Below are positions 21,061-30,363 of a stretch of 64,000 bases of DNA, one piece after another. How positions within the stretch are numbered: position 1 is the first letter of the stretch; each line of letters opens with the position of its first letter. Position numbers and translations under genes: made by a program. The notes below the pieces were generated by a model. It searched no databases and was not told the origin of the DNA. It worked only from the letters and a program-made list of their open reading frames with translations. This stretch comes from Isoetes taiwanensis (taxonomy: Eukaryota; Streptophyta; Lycopodiopsida; Isoetales; Isoetaceae): assembly GCA_021234155.1 (NCBI GenBank), contig JAJEKV010000040.1, positions 12,109,072-12,173,071 of the forward strand, read 5' to 3'.

Positions 21061-23921
21061 CTAAACATGATTATCGGCAATCAAGTCTTCGAGCTTACCG
21101 CTGGGAGCGGGGTTGATAGCATCGTTGATGGTGCGGCCTTGAGATTCCCGCATGAAGTCCGGATAGTGCTTCTCAAGGTCTATCTTCATTACCCAGGTAG
21201 CATCTTCAACTGGTAAGTGTTTCCACTTGACTAAGTATTGCAACATTTGAGTCCTTCTGGTCTGTTTGTAAGCTCGATCAAGAAGAGCTTCGGGCACTAT
21301 TTCCAGCTGCTCTTCAGTCATCTCTAGGAGAGTTGGGGTATCCAAAACCTCCTCTGGATCTGGGGTGTGTTGCTTCAGAAGACTCACGTGAAAGACCTTG
21401 TGGATCTTCAAGCGGGGTGGCAAGTCCAAGCGATATGCTTGTTCCCCTACGCGTTCAGTAATCCTGAACGGCCCAGCCCATCTGGGTGCCAACTTCTTAC
21501 AGTTACCAATTTTAAGCTTGGCTTGTTTTACTTTGATCTTAAGCCAAACTGATTCGCCCACCTGGAAGATCCGTGGGGTTCGGTGCTTATCCGCTAGACT
21601 CTTTTGACGATTGCGTGCGGCCAATAAGTAACCCCGAACTTCTTCCACCAAGGCCTGCATTTCTAAAAGGAGCTGTTGAGAGACCTCCACTTTAGAAACA
21701 GGGTTATACCACGTGTCTGGAGTAAGACATTGATAGCCATAATTTATCATGAAGGGAGACATCTTTGAAGACTCCTGCTTTGTACTGTTATAGGCGAACT
21801 CTACCAGGTAAATATAATCCGCCCATTGTGACTGTTTACTCCATACATAACTTCGTAGCATATCTTCGATAATACGGTTGACACGTTCCGTTTGACCATC
21901 TGTCTGAGGATGGTAAGCTGTACTCATGGCAAGCTTGGTCTGGATGGTGGCGAAGAAATCCTTCCAGAATGCACTGACAAACTTAGGATCTCTATCTGAT
22001 ACAATTACTCTTGGCATCCCGTGCAACCTGAAAATTTCTTTTGCAAAGAGCAAGGCGGTGTCGAAGGCGGTGTCCGTGGTGCGACATGGCAGGAAGTGAG
22101 CCATCTTTGACAATTTGTCGACCACGACCATTAATGCATCATATCCACGGAGGGTGCGTGGAAGCCCCACAATGAAATCCATAGTTATGACTTCCCACTT
22201 GGCGTTGGGCACATCCAAAGGTTGCAACTCCCCAGGAACTCTTAATTGCTCCGCCTTGGTTTGCTGACAAACCTGACACTGTTTGATGTACCTAGCAATA
22301 TCCTTCTTCATCGAAAGCCAAAAATAGCTGGAGCGGATCTTAAAGTAAGTTTTCATAAAACCCGCATGTCCTGCTATAGGGCTGTTGTGGGTGTCATGGA
22401 GAATCAACTTTCGCACCCCTGAAGTTGCTGGAACGCACAACTTATCTTTGTAATATAATAAGTTGCCCTCCTTCTTATATGAACGGAATGCTTCTCGTTC
22501 TCTGTCGGTACGGGCTTCCTTACCCAAACTTTCCCAAATATTACAGAATTCGGGATCTGTGGCCAAGGTCTGCTCTATCTGCTTCCCAAACTCGCTGGTG
22601 AGTGTGGAAATGGCATTACAATGGGTGCGGGTTATAAAGGGATGACGTGACAAAGCATCCGCAACCACATTGTGCTTCCCTGGCTTGTATACAATCTCGA
22701 AGTCATACTCCTCGAGGAATTCCATCCATCTGCGCTGATGGAGATTTAGATTTGGCTGGGTGGATAAATAGCGGAGACTCTGATGATCCGTATCCAGCTG
22801 AAATCTTCTACCAAGAAGGTAGTGTCTCCAAATACGGAGAGCACGAACAACTGCCAGCAACTCCTGGTCATGGGTAGGATATCGTTGCTCTGCGTCATTC
22901 ATCTTCTTTGAATCGTAGGCAACCACTCTCCCCTCCTGCATTAGAACTCCACCGGTAGCTATCTTACTAGCATCGGTGGCTACCGATTTATCCTTTTCAG
23001 GATCAGGCAATGTAAGGACCGGTGCAGATGTTAAGGCATCCTTGAGCTTTTGGAAGCCGACTTGGACTTTTGTCTTCCAATGTTCCATCCAATCCTTTAC
23101 CTTCTCATGCTTTGTGAGATTAGTAAGAGGTGCGGCAATTGCTGCAAAATCCTTAACAAATTTTCGATAATATCCTGCGAGTCCCAAGAAACTTCGGACC
23201 TCTGAGACATTAGCTGGAATGGGCCAATCCTTTACTGCCTCTATCTTGGCTGGATCTGTAGCAATTCCTTCTGCTGAAATAATATGCCCCAAATAGTCGA
23301 CCCTCGTAGTGGCAAACTTGCATTTAGAAAACTTGGCAAAGAGCTGATGGCGTCTTAGCTTCTGCAAAGCCAATCGAAGATGTTGTTGATGTTGCTGCAA
23401 GGTTTTACTATAGATGAGAATGTCATCAAAAAAAATGACAACAAAGTCATCCAAGTATTGGCGGAAGATGTCATTCATCAACCGCATAAACGTTGCAGGG
23501 GCATTGGTCAATCCAAAAGGCATGACATTGAACTCATAATGGCGTGATCTCAGTGCGAAAAGCGACTTATGAATGTCCTCCTCCTTTATCCTTATCGATG
23601 GTACCCGGAGCGCTAAATCAATCTTTGAGAAATATTTTGCTCCTTGTAACCGGTCCATAAGATCATCGCCCTAGGCAAAGCATAGCGATTCTTGATGGTA
23701 TGCTTATTGAGTTGCCTATAATCAATACACATCCTTAAGGAGCCATCTTTCTTCTTGACAAAAGAATAGGAGCCAAATGGTGAAACACTAGGCCGAATAA
23801 ACCCCAAATTCAAGAACTCTTGTAGGCTGTTTCTTAAGCTCGCTAACTCAGGAGGACTCATTGATGCGGGGCTTTCTTTGGTAGGCTTAGTACCCGGTTC
23901 AAGAGTTATCTCACATTCCAC
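21061..23921 (-). pseudogene. Ty3/gypsy pol: RT, RNase H, integrase, chromodomain
   Basis: The left block (23613-23921) has the RT start: [31 protein letters not shown]. After a frameshift near 23656 an 865-codon frame continues. It has KIDL with the first catalytic Asp, [22 protein letters not shown] (RT catalytic pair, residues 76-84) and [11 protein letters not shown]. RNase H has [11 protein letters not shown] and the [15 protein letters not shown] end. The integrase HHCC finger has CQVCQQTK. The D-D-E core has [18 protein letters not shown] and [15 protein letters not shown] chromodomain (residues about 785-838: [16 protein letters not shown]) ends the protein. Chromodomains steer integration to marked chromatin. 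Six residues after KIDL are changed by a pair of compensating indels. Confidence 0.96.
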
Positions 23922-24480
23922 CCTCCGAAAGGAGGAAGCTTGTGGATCTCATCTCGAAAAAAGATCGCTAAATTCTCGAAGAAGGGTAGCAATGTCCCGA
24001 TGGTAAAGCGTCAATTACTTGTCTTGCTTTGGAGTCCGGCTCAATGGAAGCAAGTCTAATGAGGCAAAGAAGTTCATTTACAGTATAGCTTTTCCTAGCT
24101 GTTTTATTGACATTGATCGTGATAGCGGAGTGTAATGAATCACCTTTTATTGTCACACGTGCTCCATTAGCGGCGTTGAAGGTGACCTCCGTTTCTCACG
24201 GTCTATGTGGGCCCTAGCAGGACGCTAAAAACTCCATTCCCACAATAAGATCATATTTGCCAATGTCCATTAACTTTCGGCACCTAAAACCGGTGCACCC
24301 GGCGGCTGCATTTTAAGGTTAATACTGCCATGAGTGTGCTCCTCGATCTTACCGCCGGGCTAATGTGATCGGGCTTAGGTCGGGATCTCAATGTTTCCAA
24401 ATCTGCAGTATTTGGGCCATTCTAGGAGAAGCAAAATTATGCGCATTACTACCCGTGTCCATCAAAATTATGAAGGGCTT
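23922..24480 (-). pseudogene. Ty3/gypsy aspartic protease, broken
   Basis: FIILMDTGSNAHNF places the catalytic D-T-G-S at 24448-24459. Downstream pieces (YDLIVGMEFLA near 24230, TIKGDSLHSAITI near 24140) fit a retropepsin fold and its linker to RT. Several stops and shifts lie between 23930 and 24430. The active site is intact, the frame is not. Confidence 0.82.
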
Positions 24481-25887
24481 ATCGCCTACTTGGCCTATTG
24501 TAGAAATAATGTATAGGCTGACTTTCGCCGCTTACTTTTGTTTCTATAGCGGCAAGAATATGAGACGCACCATGAATGTACTGGGAGCCTCGTCCTCCGC
24601 AGCAAGATTGGACTCCAATTCTTCCCAATCCAGTCGGCCATGGCGGTTGAGCGTCTGGCGACGCATCGGACAATTCTCGCATGAAGTGTCGGGCCTCATG
24701 CACTGTAGTAGCATGCCTTATCCCGGCGTGAGCTGCTCTCTCGCCTCTTTAGGAATGGACCGTAAGAGGCCCCTAATTTCCTTACCCGCATTGTTCGCTT
24801 TTATCCCCGTGCTAAAAGCAACTTTCTTCTCGGCGTCCATAGGAATTGTCTTTGAGAGGGCCCCGGACTTGGCGAGCGGGGTTTGTAAGGTGTGGACTGA
24901 CCGTGGTGCGCGTAAGTAAGGAGCAGGTCGCAGATATCTGGTTCTTTGGCGTGTCTTCCTCAAGGCTTAATGCCTTAGCTTCGCCTACAAGCATTGACTT
25001 TGGGTCTATGGCCTTGACCATGCGTTTAATGGATGGGGCCAACCCTTCAATGTAGCCCTCACGCCCTTTTCTCATTCATTCCGGTACATACAACCTCAAA
25101 CGCATGAATTGGCCGATTAGGCCAGGCACCGACATGCCCTTCTGTTCCAACCCCAGAGAAGGTCTCGAATCTGTTGGCATTTGTGCGCACGAGGCACATA
25201 ATGCGATTTAAAAGCCTTAGCAAACTTCCTGAACTTGCATCTGCTCCTATCCAGGTGTTTAGCTCTGGCGTAACCCTTCCACCAAATACGGGCAGCTCCG
25301 GTAAGGTTGGTGGTGGCGACTTTCCCTGTATCTTTCTCTGTCATTCCATAGGACTTCCCGAATTCCTTCATTTCATCCAACCAAGATTCCGCATTCAAGC
25401 CTCCTCTAGATTTTCCATCAAATTGAGCTAACTTCCGGTTCTTCCATATACTAGTGATGGCTGTATCAACGGTTTTTCGGTATTCCTTATCCTTACGCCT
25501 TGAGTGGTCACTGTCTGACAGCGAGGACCCCGAAGAACCCGAAGCGGTTGAATGTGAGGACGCGGCACTATCCTTAGAGGAACTTCGATGACGCTTGGCA
25601 TGAGTCCTCCTTTGTACCGGCACAGGGCTAGCTGTGGGAGGAGACGGCTGTTGTGCGGGTGGACTCAATGGTCGCGGAGGCAATTCCGGTCCGTCCTCCT
25701 GAGTATGTGGCAGTGGATTGGTATGCAAGACATAGGCCTGCAATTCGCCGAGTTGCCTTTTCATTATCATCAATTCCTGTTCAGGGGTGAGCCTGCTGGC
25801 GTTGGAGGGTGTTTGCCAAGCGGCGTTACGTACACCGTCTATAGGGAGTATCCATGAATGTATAAGCAGATTTACATTAATGTACAA
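24481..25887 (-). pseudogene. Ty3/gypsy gag, frameshifted
   Basis: The N-terminal frame (25117-25887) has a Pro/Ser-rich stretch, an RSSSKDSAASS region and the retrotransposon gag core (AQFDGKSRGGLNAESWLDEM, AARIWWKGY, FAKAFKSHYVPR). A shift near 25140 separates it from 24812-25075 (GYIEGLAPSIKRMVKAIDP). A degenerate CCHC knuckle (C-Y-Y ... H-F-M-R-E) lies near 24680-24720. A run of reverse-strand ORFs in this area is overlap only. The first ATG of this frame is near the ORF's left context and the exact start is uncertain. Confidence 0.85.
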
Positions 25888-26084
25888 TCCTTTTAAAATA
25901 TTTGAGACAAAAGAATATACAAACAGAAAATAATATTTTCATTTTCATTTTTTTGGTCAAGTACAAAACAAGTTTATTGGTACATGAGTTGAGACGGAAG
26001 TAGGTATGATACAGTGAAAATCTTTAAAGGTCTACTTGCACACAGTGTAAGCACAGCAAAGAAACATAGCGGAAAAGACCAAGC
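25888..26084. other. Spacer between ORF C and gag
   Basis: 197 bp, AT-rich, with long T/A runs near 25935-25970. No ORF. It could hold the 3' end of ORF C mRNA and a gag leader. Confidence 0.5.
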
Positions 26085-26573
26085 CTAGGGGTTGGCGAAG
26101 GGGTACAGGATCGCGTAGCGGGTACTCTCCCGTACGGCTCGGACGAGTTTATAGCGTGCCCAGGCTTGGACAATGATTGCTTGGTACTCCCATGTTGGGC
26201 TGATAATTAGAAGGTTAAAGAGCCTTCGCATCGCATAAAAGAGTTGCCAAAGGTGATCGTTGGCGTCCTCAAAGGCTTCGTGCCTGGTCATATTCCAGTA
26301 GTCCCAGGTACGACACAAGGTCATCCTCAGATCCTCGAAAGCTCGATCTCTGAGGATGTTAACTATCTCCAGCCCTTTGTCAGGGTCATAGAGTTCCCCT
26401 GGTGGCGGTGGTTCAGTTTCATAGCCTTCCTCCCACTCTGGATATTCACCATATCTCTGGCCATAATCCTGGTCTGGCGGCCCGGGATCGTCCCTCCTAA
26501 CCATGTCGGTGATTCTTTCCTCATACTCCCAAATGGTTTCCTCTGCAACATAGTTGGAATGAATAGAGAACAT
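26085..26573 (-). CDS. ORF C: acidic protein with probable H2B-like C-terminus, 162 aa
   Basis: The ORF starts at the first in-frame ATG (26573) and is open to TAG-side stop at 26085. The N-terminal ~65 residues are acidic and Tyr/Pro-rich (DYGQRYGEYPEWEEGY, EPPPPGELYDP). From about residue 79 to the end, helices align by eye with histone H2B. Counting from the first residue of the first helix, Ala-22, Asn-27, Phe-34 and Leu-44 coincide without gaps. A Pro-Thr pair then precedes the last helices, and AVRESTRYAILY resembles the H2B C-terminal signature AVSEGTKAVTKY, with 2-3 residues fewer in the loop before it. Function is inferred. A chance helical match is possible. No lesion is seen, and an H4-like reading of the same segment fits less well. 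Confidence 0.5.
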   Translation of the reverse strand: MFSIHSNYVAEETIWEYEERITDMVRRDDPGPPDQDYGQRYGEYPEWEEGYETEPPPPGELYDPDKGLEIVNILRDRAFEDLRMTLCRTWDYWNMTRHEAFEDANDHLWQLFYAMRRLFNLLIISPTWEYQAIIVQAWARYKLVRAVRESTRYAILYPFANP

Positions 26574-26778
26574 TGGAGTTGCATTATATTCCAAAGTTTA
26601 ATGCTCTTGAAGAGGATGTCATAACAAAACACAATTCAATAATACTCCTCAAGAGAACTTTGTATTAAATAGGTAAATAAAGTACACCATTGTTCAATAT
26701 CATCCAACGGTTGCTAAACGAAAATCTCATAAACCCACGTATAATTATATATATACAAAAATTTCATAGCACAATTGT
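26574..26778 (-). promoter_or_regulatory. Spacer between ORF B and ORF C, possible promoter
   Basis: 205 bp, AT-rich. On the minus strand a TATATATATAATTATA stretch lies near 26740-26756, soon after the ORF B stop and about 170 bp before the ORF C ATG. A TATA-driven ORF C transcript is possible but not shown. Confidence 0.3.
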
Positions 26779-28182
26779 CTAGGAACTAGGCCCTGCCTCT
26801 TTATCCTTAGCCTTAGGAGGTGGTGGAGGCGGTCGGTGTCGCAGCAGAGCTACTCCAGGGTCCACGGTGGCCGCCGCAACAGATGCAACCTCTGGTGGAT
26901 AAGCAACGGCCAATGGGGCTGCCGTGAGGAGCTTCATACCCATCCAGGGCGCAATATCCTGGCCCAAGGCCGTAAGGGCAAGATCCCGTCGTACGAGTAC
27001 ATACGTAAACGTACGATAGGAAAGCTTCTTGTGGCCGGCGAGTGTAGAAAGTGCACGGAGGGCCCACCATGAAGCTTCAGCCTCTGGCCCTAAGTCCCGG
27101 GCTATGAAGAGGACTTGGCCGTATTTGAAGGCCGACAAAAAGAAACGGGTAAGGTGGTTACCCAGCACCTTCCCTTGCGGAGTCTCGGATGCTGCCACCT
27201 CCTTATCCAAGTCCATGGGGACTTCTTCCTCCTTAAGCTCCTGTTGCTCCTCCTTCTTGTGTGCAGGGTTATGATACAAATCTTCGCCCTCATCATCTGA
27301 GTCGGAGGGAATCTCAACCATATTAATGTTTGGGACGTGAGGTCCCATAGCCGTGAAGGCATCTGGTGCAGGTTGCGAAGCTGGTTCCTGCATCACAAAG
27401 TCACGAAGACGTAATAGAGTCTCCGCCGGCTCTAGGGTCTCCTGACGGAACTGCAGCAGCTGGTGCACCTCTGGAGGAAGCTCAGTAGAAGTGAAGTCGA
27501 TGAAATCATCCATACAATACTCCGCAAGCTCATAAAGTACATGGTCTTTGCGCTTGCGTCTAAATCCGGCCACTACATGATACGTCCAGATAATATCATC
27601 CAAGAGAAGGTATTCCTGCCCCTGGTGATAAATAACTGGAAGGCCGTCTAACCCTGACAAGCCTATAGATTGGTCACGGCGCGGTGGTAGCTCCTCTGCT
27701 AGCTCTTTCCAACGGCCGAAGTCACCCATCCCTATATGCTCATCATCCCCCTCCTCGGAGGATTCCGGCAGTTTGCTCTTCTCCACTGGCAAGGTCTCAT
27801 CCTCAACGTATTGGTCCATGAGGATAGCCAGGGCGAAAGTAGCTTCCAAATACTGCTGCCCCTGATGTTGGACTACCGGTAGGTGCTTACCCCATCGGAG
27901 TTTCCCCTTCAAGACGTCATAGGCATGTGTGTCCCCGCCTAGCATCTGCCGAACTATCTCCCGCTCCAAATACAAGTGGGGAGGATCCCCTAGAGGAATA
28001 CACAGAGGAAGCATTTCCTCCATGTAAAAGTCAAGGAATCCGGCATAGTCCGGATGCCGCTGCATATTGGCAAGGAGATCTATGCGTTGGCATAGCAAAG
28101 GCTGCAGCAGGTCGAAGGGAACCTGTGGATCCCATTTCTCTCCATCAAGGTACCAGGCAGCAAGGTCGATGGCGGCAGCCAT
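26779..28182 (-). CDS. ORF B: novel protein with probable H2A-like C-terminus, 467 aa
   Basis: An open, ATG-started frame. The N-terminal half contains two copies of a P-V-[VI]-x-H-Q-G-Q motif (residues 102-109 and 182-189). An acidic patch SDSDDEGEDLY at 293-303 follows VEI and resembles a SUMO-interacting or histone-binding acidic motif. Residues about 338-425 align by eye with histone H2A: RFFLSAFKY against RFLKKGKY, then LAG at 381-383 at nearly the H2A spacing (38 versus 36 residues). From Thr-393 to Gly-415 there is an ungapped 23-residue match in hydrophobic pattern with Thr, Arg and Gly kept. A Pro run and Lys-rich tail close it. The fold call is inference; the ORF itself is clear. 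It lies 201 bp after ORF A. Confidence 0.55.
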   Translation of the reverse strand: MAAAIDLAAWYLDGEKWDPQVPFDLLQPLLCQRIDLLANMQRHPDYAGFLDFYMEEMLPLCIPLGDPPHLYLEREIVRQMLGGDTHAYDVLKGKLRWGKHLPVVQHQGQQYLEATFALAILMDQYVEDETLPVEKSKLPESSEEGDDEHIGMGDFGRWKELAEELPPRRDQSIGLSGLDGLPVIYHQGQEYLLLDDIIWTYHVVAGFRRKRKDHVLYELAEYCMDDFIDFTSTELPPEVHQLLQFRQETLEPAETLLRLRDFVMQEPASQPAPDAFTAMGPHVPNINMVEIPSDSDDEGEDLYHNPAHKKEEQQELKEEEVPMDLDKEVAASETPQGKVLGNHLTRFFLSAFKYGQVLFIARDLGPEAEASWWALRALSTLAGHKKLSYRTFTYVLVRRDLALTALGQDIAPWMGMKLLTAAPLAVAYPPEVASVAAATVDPGVALLRHRPPPPPPKAKDKEAGPSS

Positions 28183-28383
28183 GGCGCTAGAAGGGAGGAG
28201 ATGAGGAAAAGAAGCGTTTAAAATGACCCTACAGTCCCCTTTTAAACCCTCTTAATAAAGCTGACGTCAGCATTTTATTTTAAATTCAACATGGAAAAAC
28301 ATTAAACTTTTAATTCAAAATAAAAGTTTCTTTATTAATTATCACAAAAAAAATATGTACAAATGCGGATCCCCGCAAGTAGG
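28183..28383 (-). promoter_or_regulatory. Intergenic cassette between ORF A and ORF B
   Basis: Going down the minus strand from the ORF A stop: AATAAA-type signals (near 28330 and 28280), then a perfect TGACGTCA palindrome (28262-28269). This contains ACGTCA, the hexamer known from plant histone gene promoters. Next is a TTTAAAAG TATA-like box (28239-28246), then a pyrimidine-rich leader to the ORF B ATG at 28182. A near octamer TGCGGATC (7 of 8 of the plant histone CGCGGATC box) is at 28365-28372. The layout suggests that ORF A ends and ORF B starts its own transcript here. Confidence 0.45.
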
Positions 28384-29613
28384 CTAAGGTTGCTCCCCCC
28401 GTATCCTACGGGCGAGGGCCAAATCCTTAGGCATTATGGTGATCCTCTTTGCGTGGATAGCGCAAAGGTTGGCGTCACCAAAAAGTGCTACCAAGTAGGC
28501 TTCAGCAGCCTCTTGGAGCGCCAAAATTGCAAAGGTCTGGAAACGGAGATCGGTCTTAAATTGCTGCGCGATCTCACGTACCAGCCTCTGAAAAGGCAGC
28601 TTCCTGATCAGAAGGTCCGTGGACTTCTGAAATTTGCGGATCTCCCGCAATGCCACGGTACCGGGTCGGAACCGATGAGGCTTCCGCTGCGGCCGAGGCC
28701 CCGACGATGTTGGCACCGTCTTAGCCCCAGTAACCGGCCGGGAGTTATCCACTCTCTGCTGCCTCCGGTCGGAGCTGGTCTTCTTCCCGAAAGCCCCGAC
28801 AGTCTTTAATTTCTCCTTGTATTGACTGCCGGCCTTATGGGCGACTCCCTTCCTTCTGTGCTTCACGGTCTGGTGCGTCGGTTTTGGGTCCAGCCCGCTC
28901 CCCGATGCACCTCCCTCTTGCTGGTCCCGCTGGTCCTGTCGGTCCCGCTCATCTTGCTCCAACTTCTCCCGTTCCTCCCGGGCTCTCCTCAAATCTTCTT
29001 GGATCTGAGCAAAAATTTGGGCTGCGGCACGGCGATTAAGCTCAGCGTGGTACCGTTGTGGCCGCAGACCCATATCTATCTGAATAGTTGTCAGATAGTC
29101 TATGCTGATGTCGGGGATTTCTCCCCAGACAAAAGTATCGGAACCCTCATGCCAGCGGTATGGGGGAACCTCGATGGCCCTGCCATCAATGACGGCAAAG
29201 CCGTCCCCGAGGTACCGGTACTCCCTACCCCGAGCTGCTGTGTCAGACCGCTCAATCTCCCGGTGGTCGTCCTCCCTGGCCAAACCCCTGATACGGTCGG
29301 CCTCTGCCCTGACATCTTCCTCCTCCGTATGGCCTTCCTGCTGAGGAGGATAAAACTTGATGAGCATCATTACCATGTCTGGTTGCTCCACAATGGTATA
29401 TGGGAGCTGGCGTAGGTTCAGCCGGATAAGAAACGGCTCTGAGAAATGATAGATAGGATAAGGAATCCTATCATTGTTCTCAAACCTGTTAACCAGCTCA
29501 TCCAACAAGATGTCGACGAGGGCTGGGTCAGTGGCCATGTGCTTGGCAATCATGGCGTAGATCTCCACGATGCTCAAGGTGGACGGATCCGGAGCGCTCT
29601 TGGTGATTGCCAT
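28384..29613 (-). CDS. ORF A: novel protein fused to a histone H3 core, 409 aa
   Basis: The first in-frame ATG is at 29613. Residues 311-409 are a histone H3 core from the KPHR of residue 37 to the C-terminus: 99 residues, no indel. About 83 of 99 match plant H3.1 as I remember it. [37 protein letters not shown] and NLCAIHAKR are intact, as are the lysines at H3 positions 56, 79, 115 and 122, His-113 and Asp-123. The canonical ARTKQTARKS tail is absent. In its place are about 310 residues: a helical N-terminal part, a P-x-x-W-H-E-G motif (151-157) shared with ORF B, a charged coiled coil (about 195-232), and a basic linker ([12 protein letters not shown]) that could act as nuclear signal. H3 forms the nucleosome core with H4. 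Here it probably joins or mimics nucleosomes. No lesion is seen. Confidence 0.95.
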   Translation of the reverse strand: MAITKSAPDPSTLSIVEIYAMIAKHMATDPALVDILLDELVNRFENNDRIPYPIYHFSEPFLIRLNLRQLPYTIVEQPDMVMMLIKFYPPQQEGHTEEEDVRAEADRIRGLAREDDHREIERSDTAARGREYRYLGDGFAVIDGRAIEVPPYRWHEGSDTFVWGEIPDISIDYLTTIQIDMGLRPQRYHAELNRRAAAQIFAQIQEDLRRAREEREKLEQDERDRQDQRDQQEGGASGSGLDPKPTHQTVKHRRKGVAHKAGSQYKEKLKTVGAFGKKTSSDRRQQRVDNSRPVTGAKTVPTSSGPRPQRKPHRFRPGTVALREIRKFQKSTDLLIRKLPFQRLVREIAQQFKTDLRFQTFAILALQEAAEAYLVALFGDANLCAIHAKRITIMPKDLALARRIRGEQP

Positions 29614-30350
29614 AGGGAATAGTGAGGCGCTGGCGGCGACGAAGGTGGCAAAAGGGGCGCTAAGAGGCACAAGGCACACAGGCGCGGGAGCAGGGTCTAG
29701 TCCGGCGACGATGGCGGAGGGCGGCTCAGGTGGTTGGAGGCGCGGAAGCAAAAACAAATGACAAAATTTAATTGGTTAAAAGGCCCCTTAACTTTTAAAA
29801 ATTTCAAATTTTTTTCCTTTTATTAACGTCGAAATATTATTATTATAAATTATACGGCGGAAATACGCGCCCCATACGGTCGGGCGCCGATGGCGTTATA
29901 CGAGTTTCTGCCTCGACTGGGCGTCGCCGAAAAGCAAGCGGCGCCCGAGTTGACTCGGCGGGCCCGCGTTGACTCGGGTCTGACAGGTCGGGCGCCGAGG
30001 GCATTTCGGGCGCGTCTACTTTGACTGCAAAGCTTCCAAATGCAAGCGGCGCCCGAGTTCGTTTTTGGGCCTGCCCTTGACCATGTTTCGCCTAGAGTCG
30101 ACTGTTCTAGGGTAATTCGGGTACGCCCGATCCAATGGAACCATCATCTTCGTCATTTGAGCTACCCACTGGCACCTATTAGGCCTCCAATCTTGGGCCC
30201 TCCACTTTAAAGCTATAATCTCTTAACTTAACCTAACACCAAACCAAACAACAAAGAGAACTAACGACACATTGACTTAGCCTCCTCCTAACTACCGTGC
30301 TACGAGTTAGTGTTTGGCCAGTGCTATGATTTCGAGCAACCGAAATCACG
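29614..30350 (-). promoter_or_regulatory. Element 5' leader with diverged ~108-bp tandem repeat
   Basis: The leader between primer site and ORF A is GC-rich at 29870-30080. GGTCGGGCGCCGA occurs at 29878-29890 and 29986-29998, and GCAAGCGGCGCCCGAGTT at 29934-29951 and 30042-30059. Both pairs are spaced 108 bp, marking a diverged tandem duplication. Near ORF A, TATAATTTATAA (about 29840-29855) and an ACCAAT are seen on the minus strand. Confidence 0.6.
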
Positions 30351-30362
30351 GCTCTGATACCA
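30351..30362 (-). other. Primer-binding site (initiator Met tRNA)
   Basis: Minus strand TGGTATCAGAGC, one base inside the 5' LTR end. All 12 bases match the initiator-Met primer site. Confidence 0.95.
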
Positions 30363-30363
30363 C

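Noticed and set aside
24365..24919. 184-codon plus-strand ORF within the Ty3 element
   Set aside because: Antisense to recognisable gag and protease text. Opposite-strand shadow.
26085..26573. H4-like reading of the ORF C end (LYPF versus LYGF)
   Set aside because: It needs more gaps than the H2B alignment and lacks the H4 helix-2 wording.
28363..29415. Plus-strand ORFs of 148 and 197 codons over ORF A
   Set aside because: Antisense shadows of a GC-rich coding ORF whose minus strand is a clear histone H3.
28384..29757. CENH3 (centromeric H3) as identity of the H3 in ORF A
   Set aside because: Loop 1 has canonical length and the core follows canonical H3. CENH3 is longer and more divergent there, so it fits H3 rather than CENH3.
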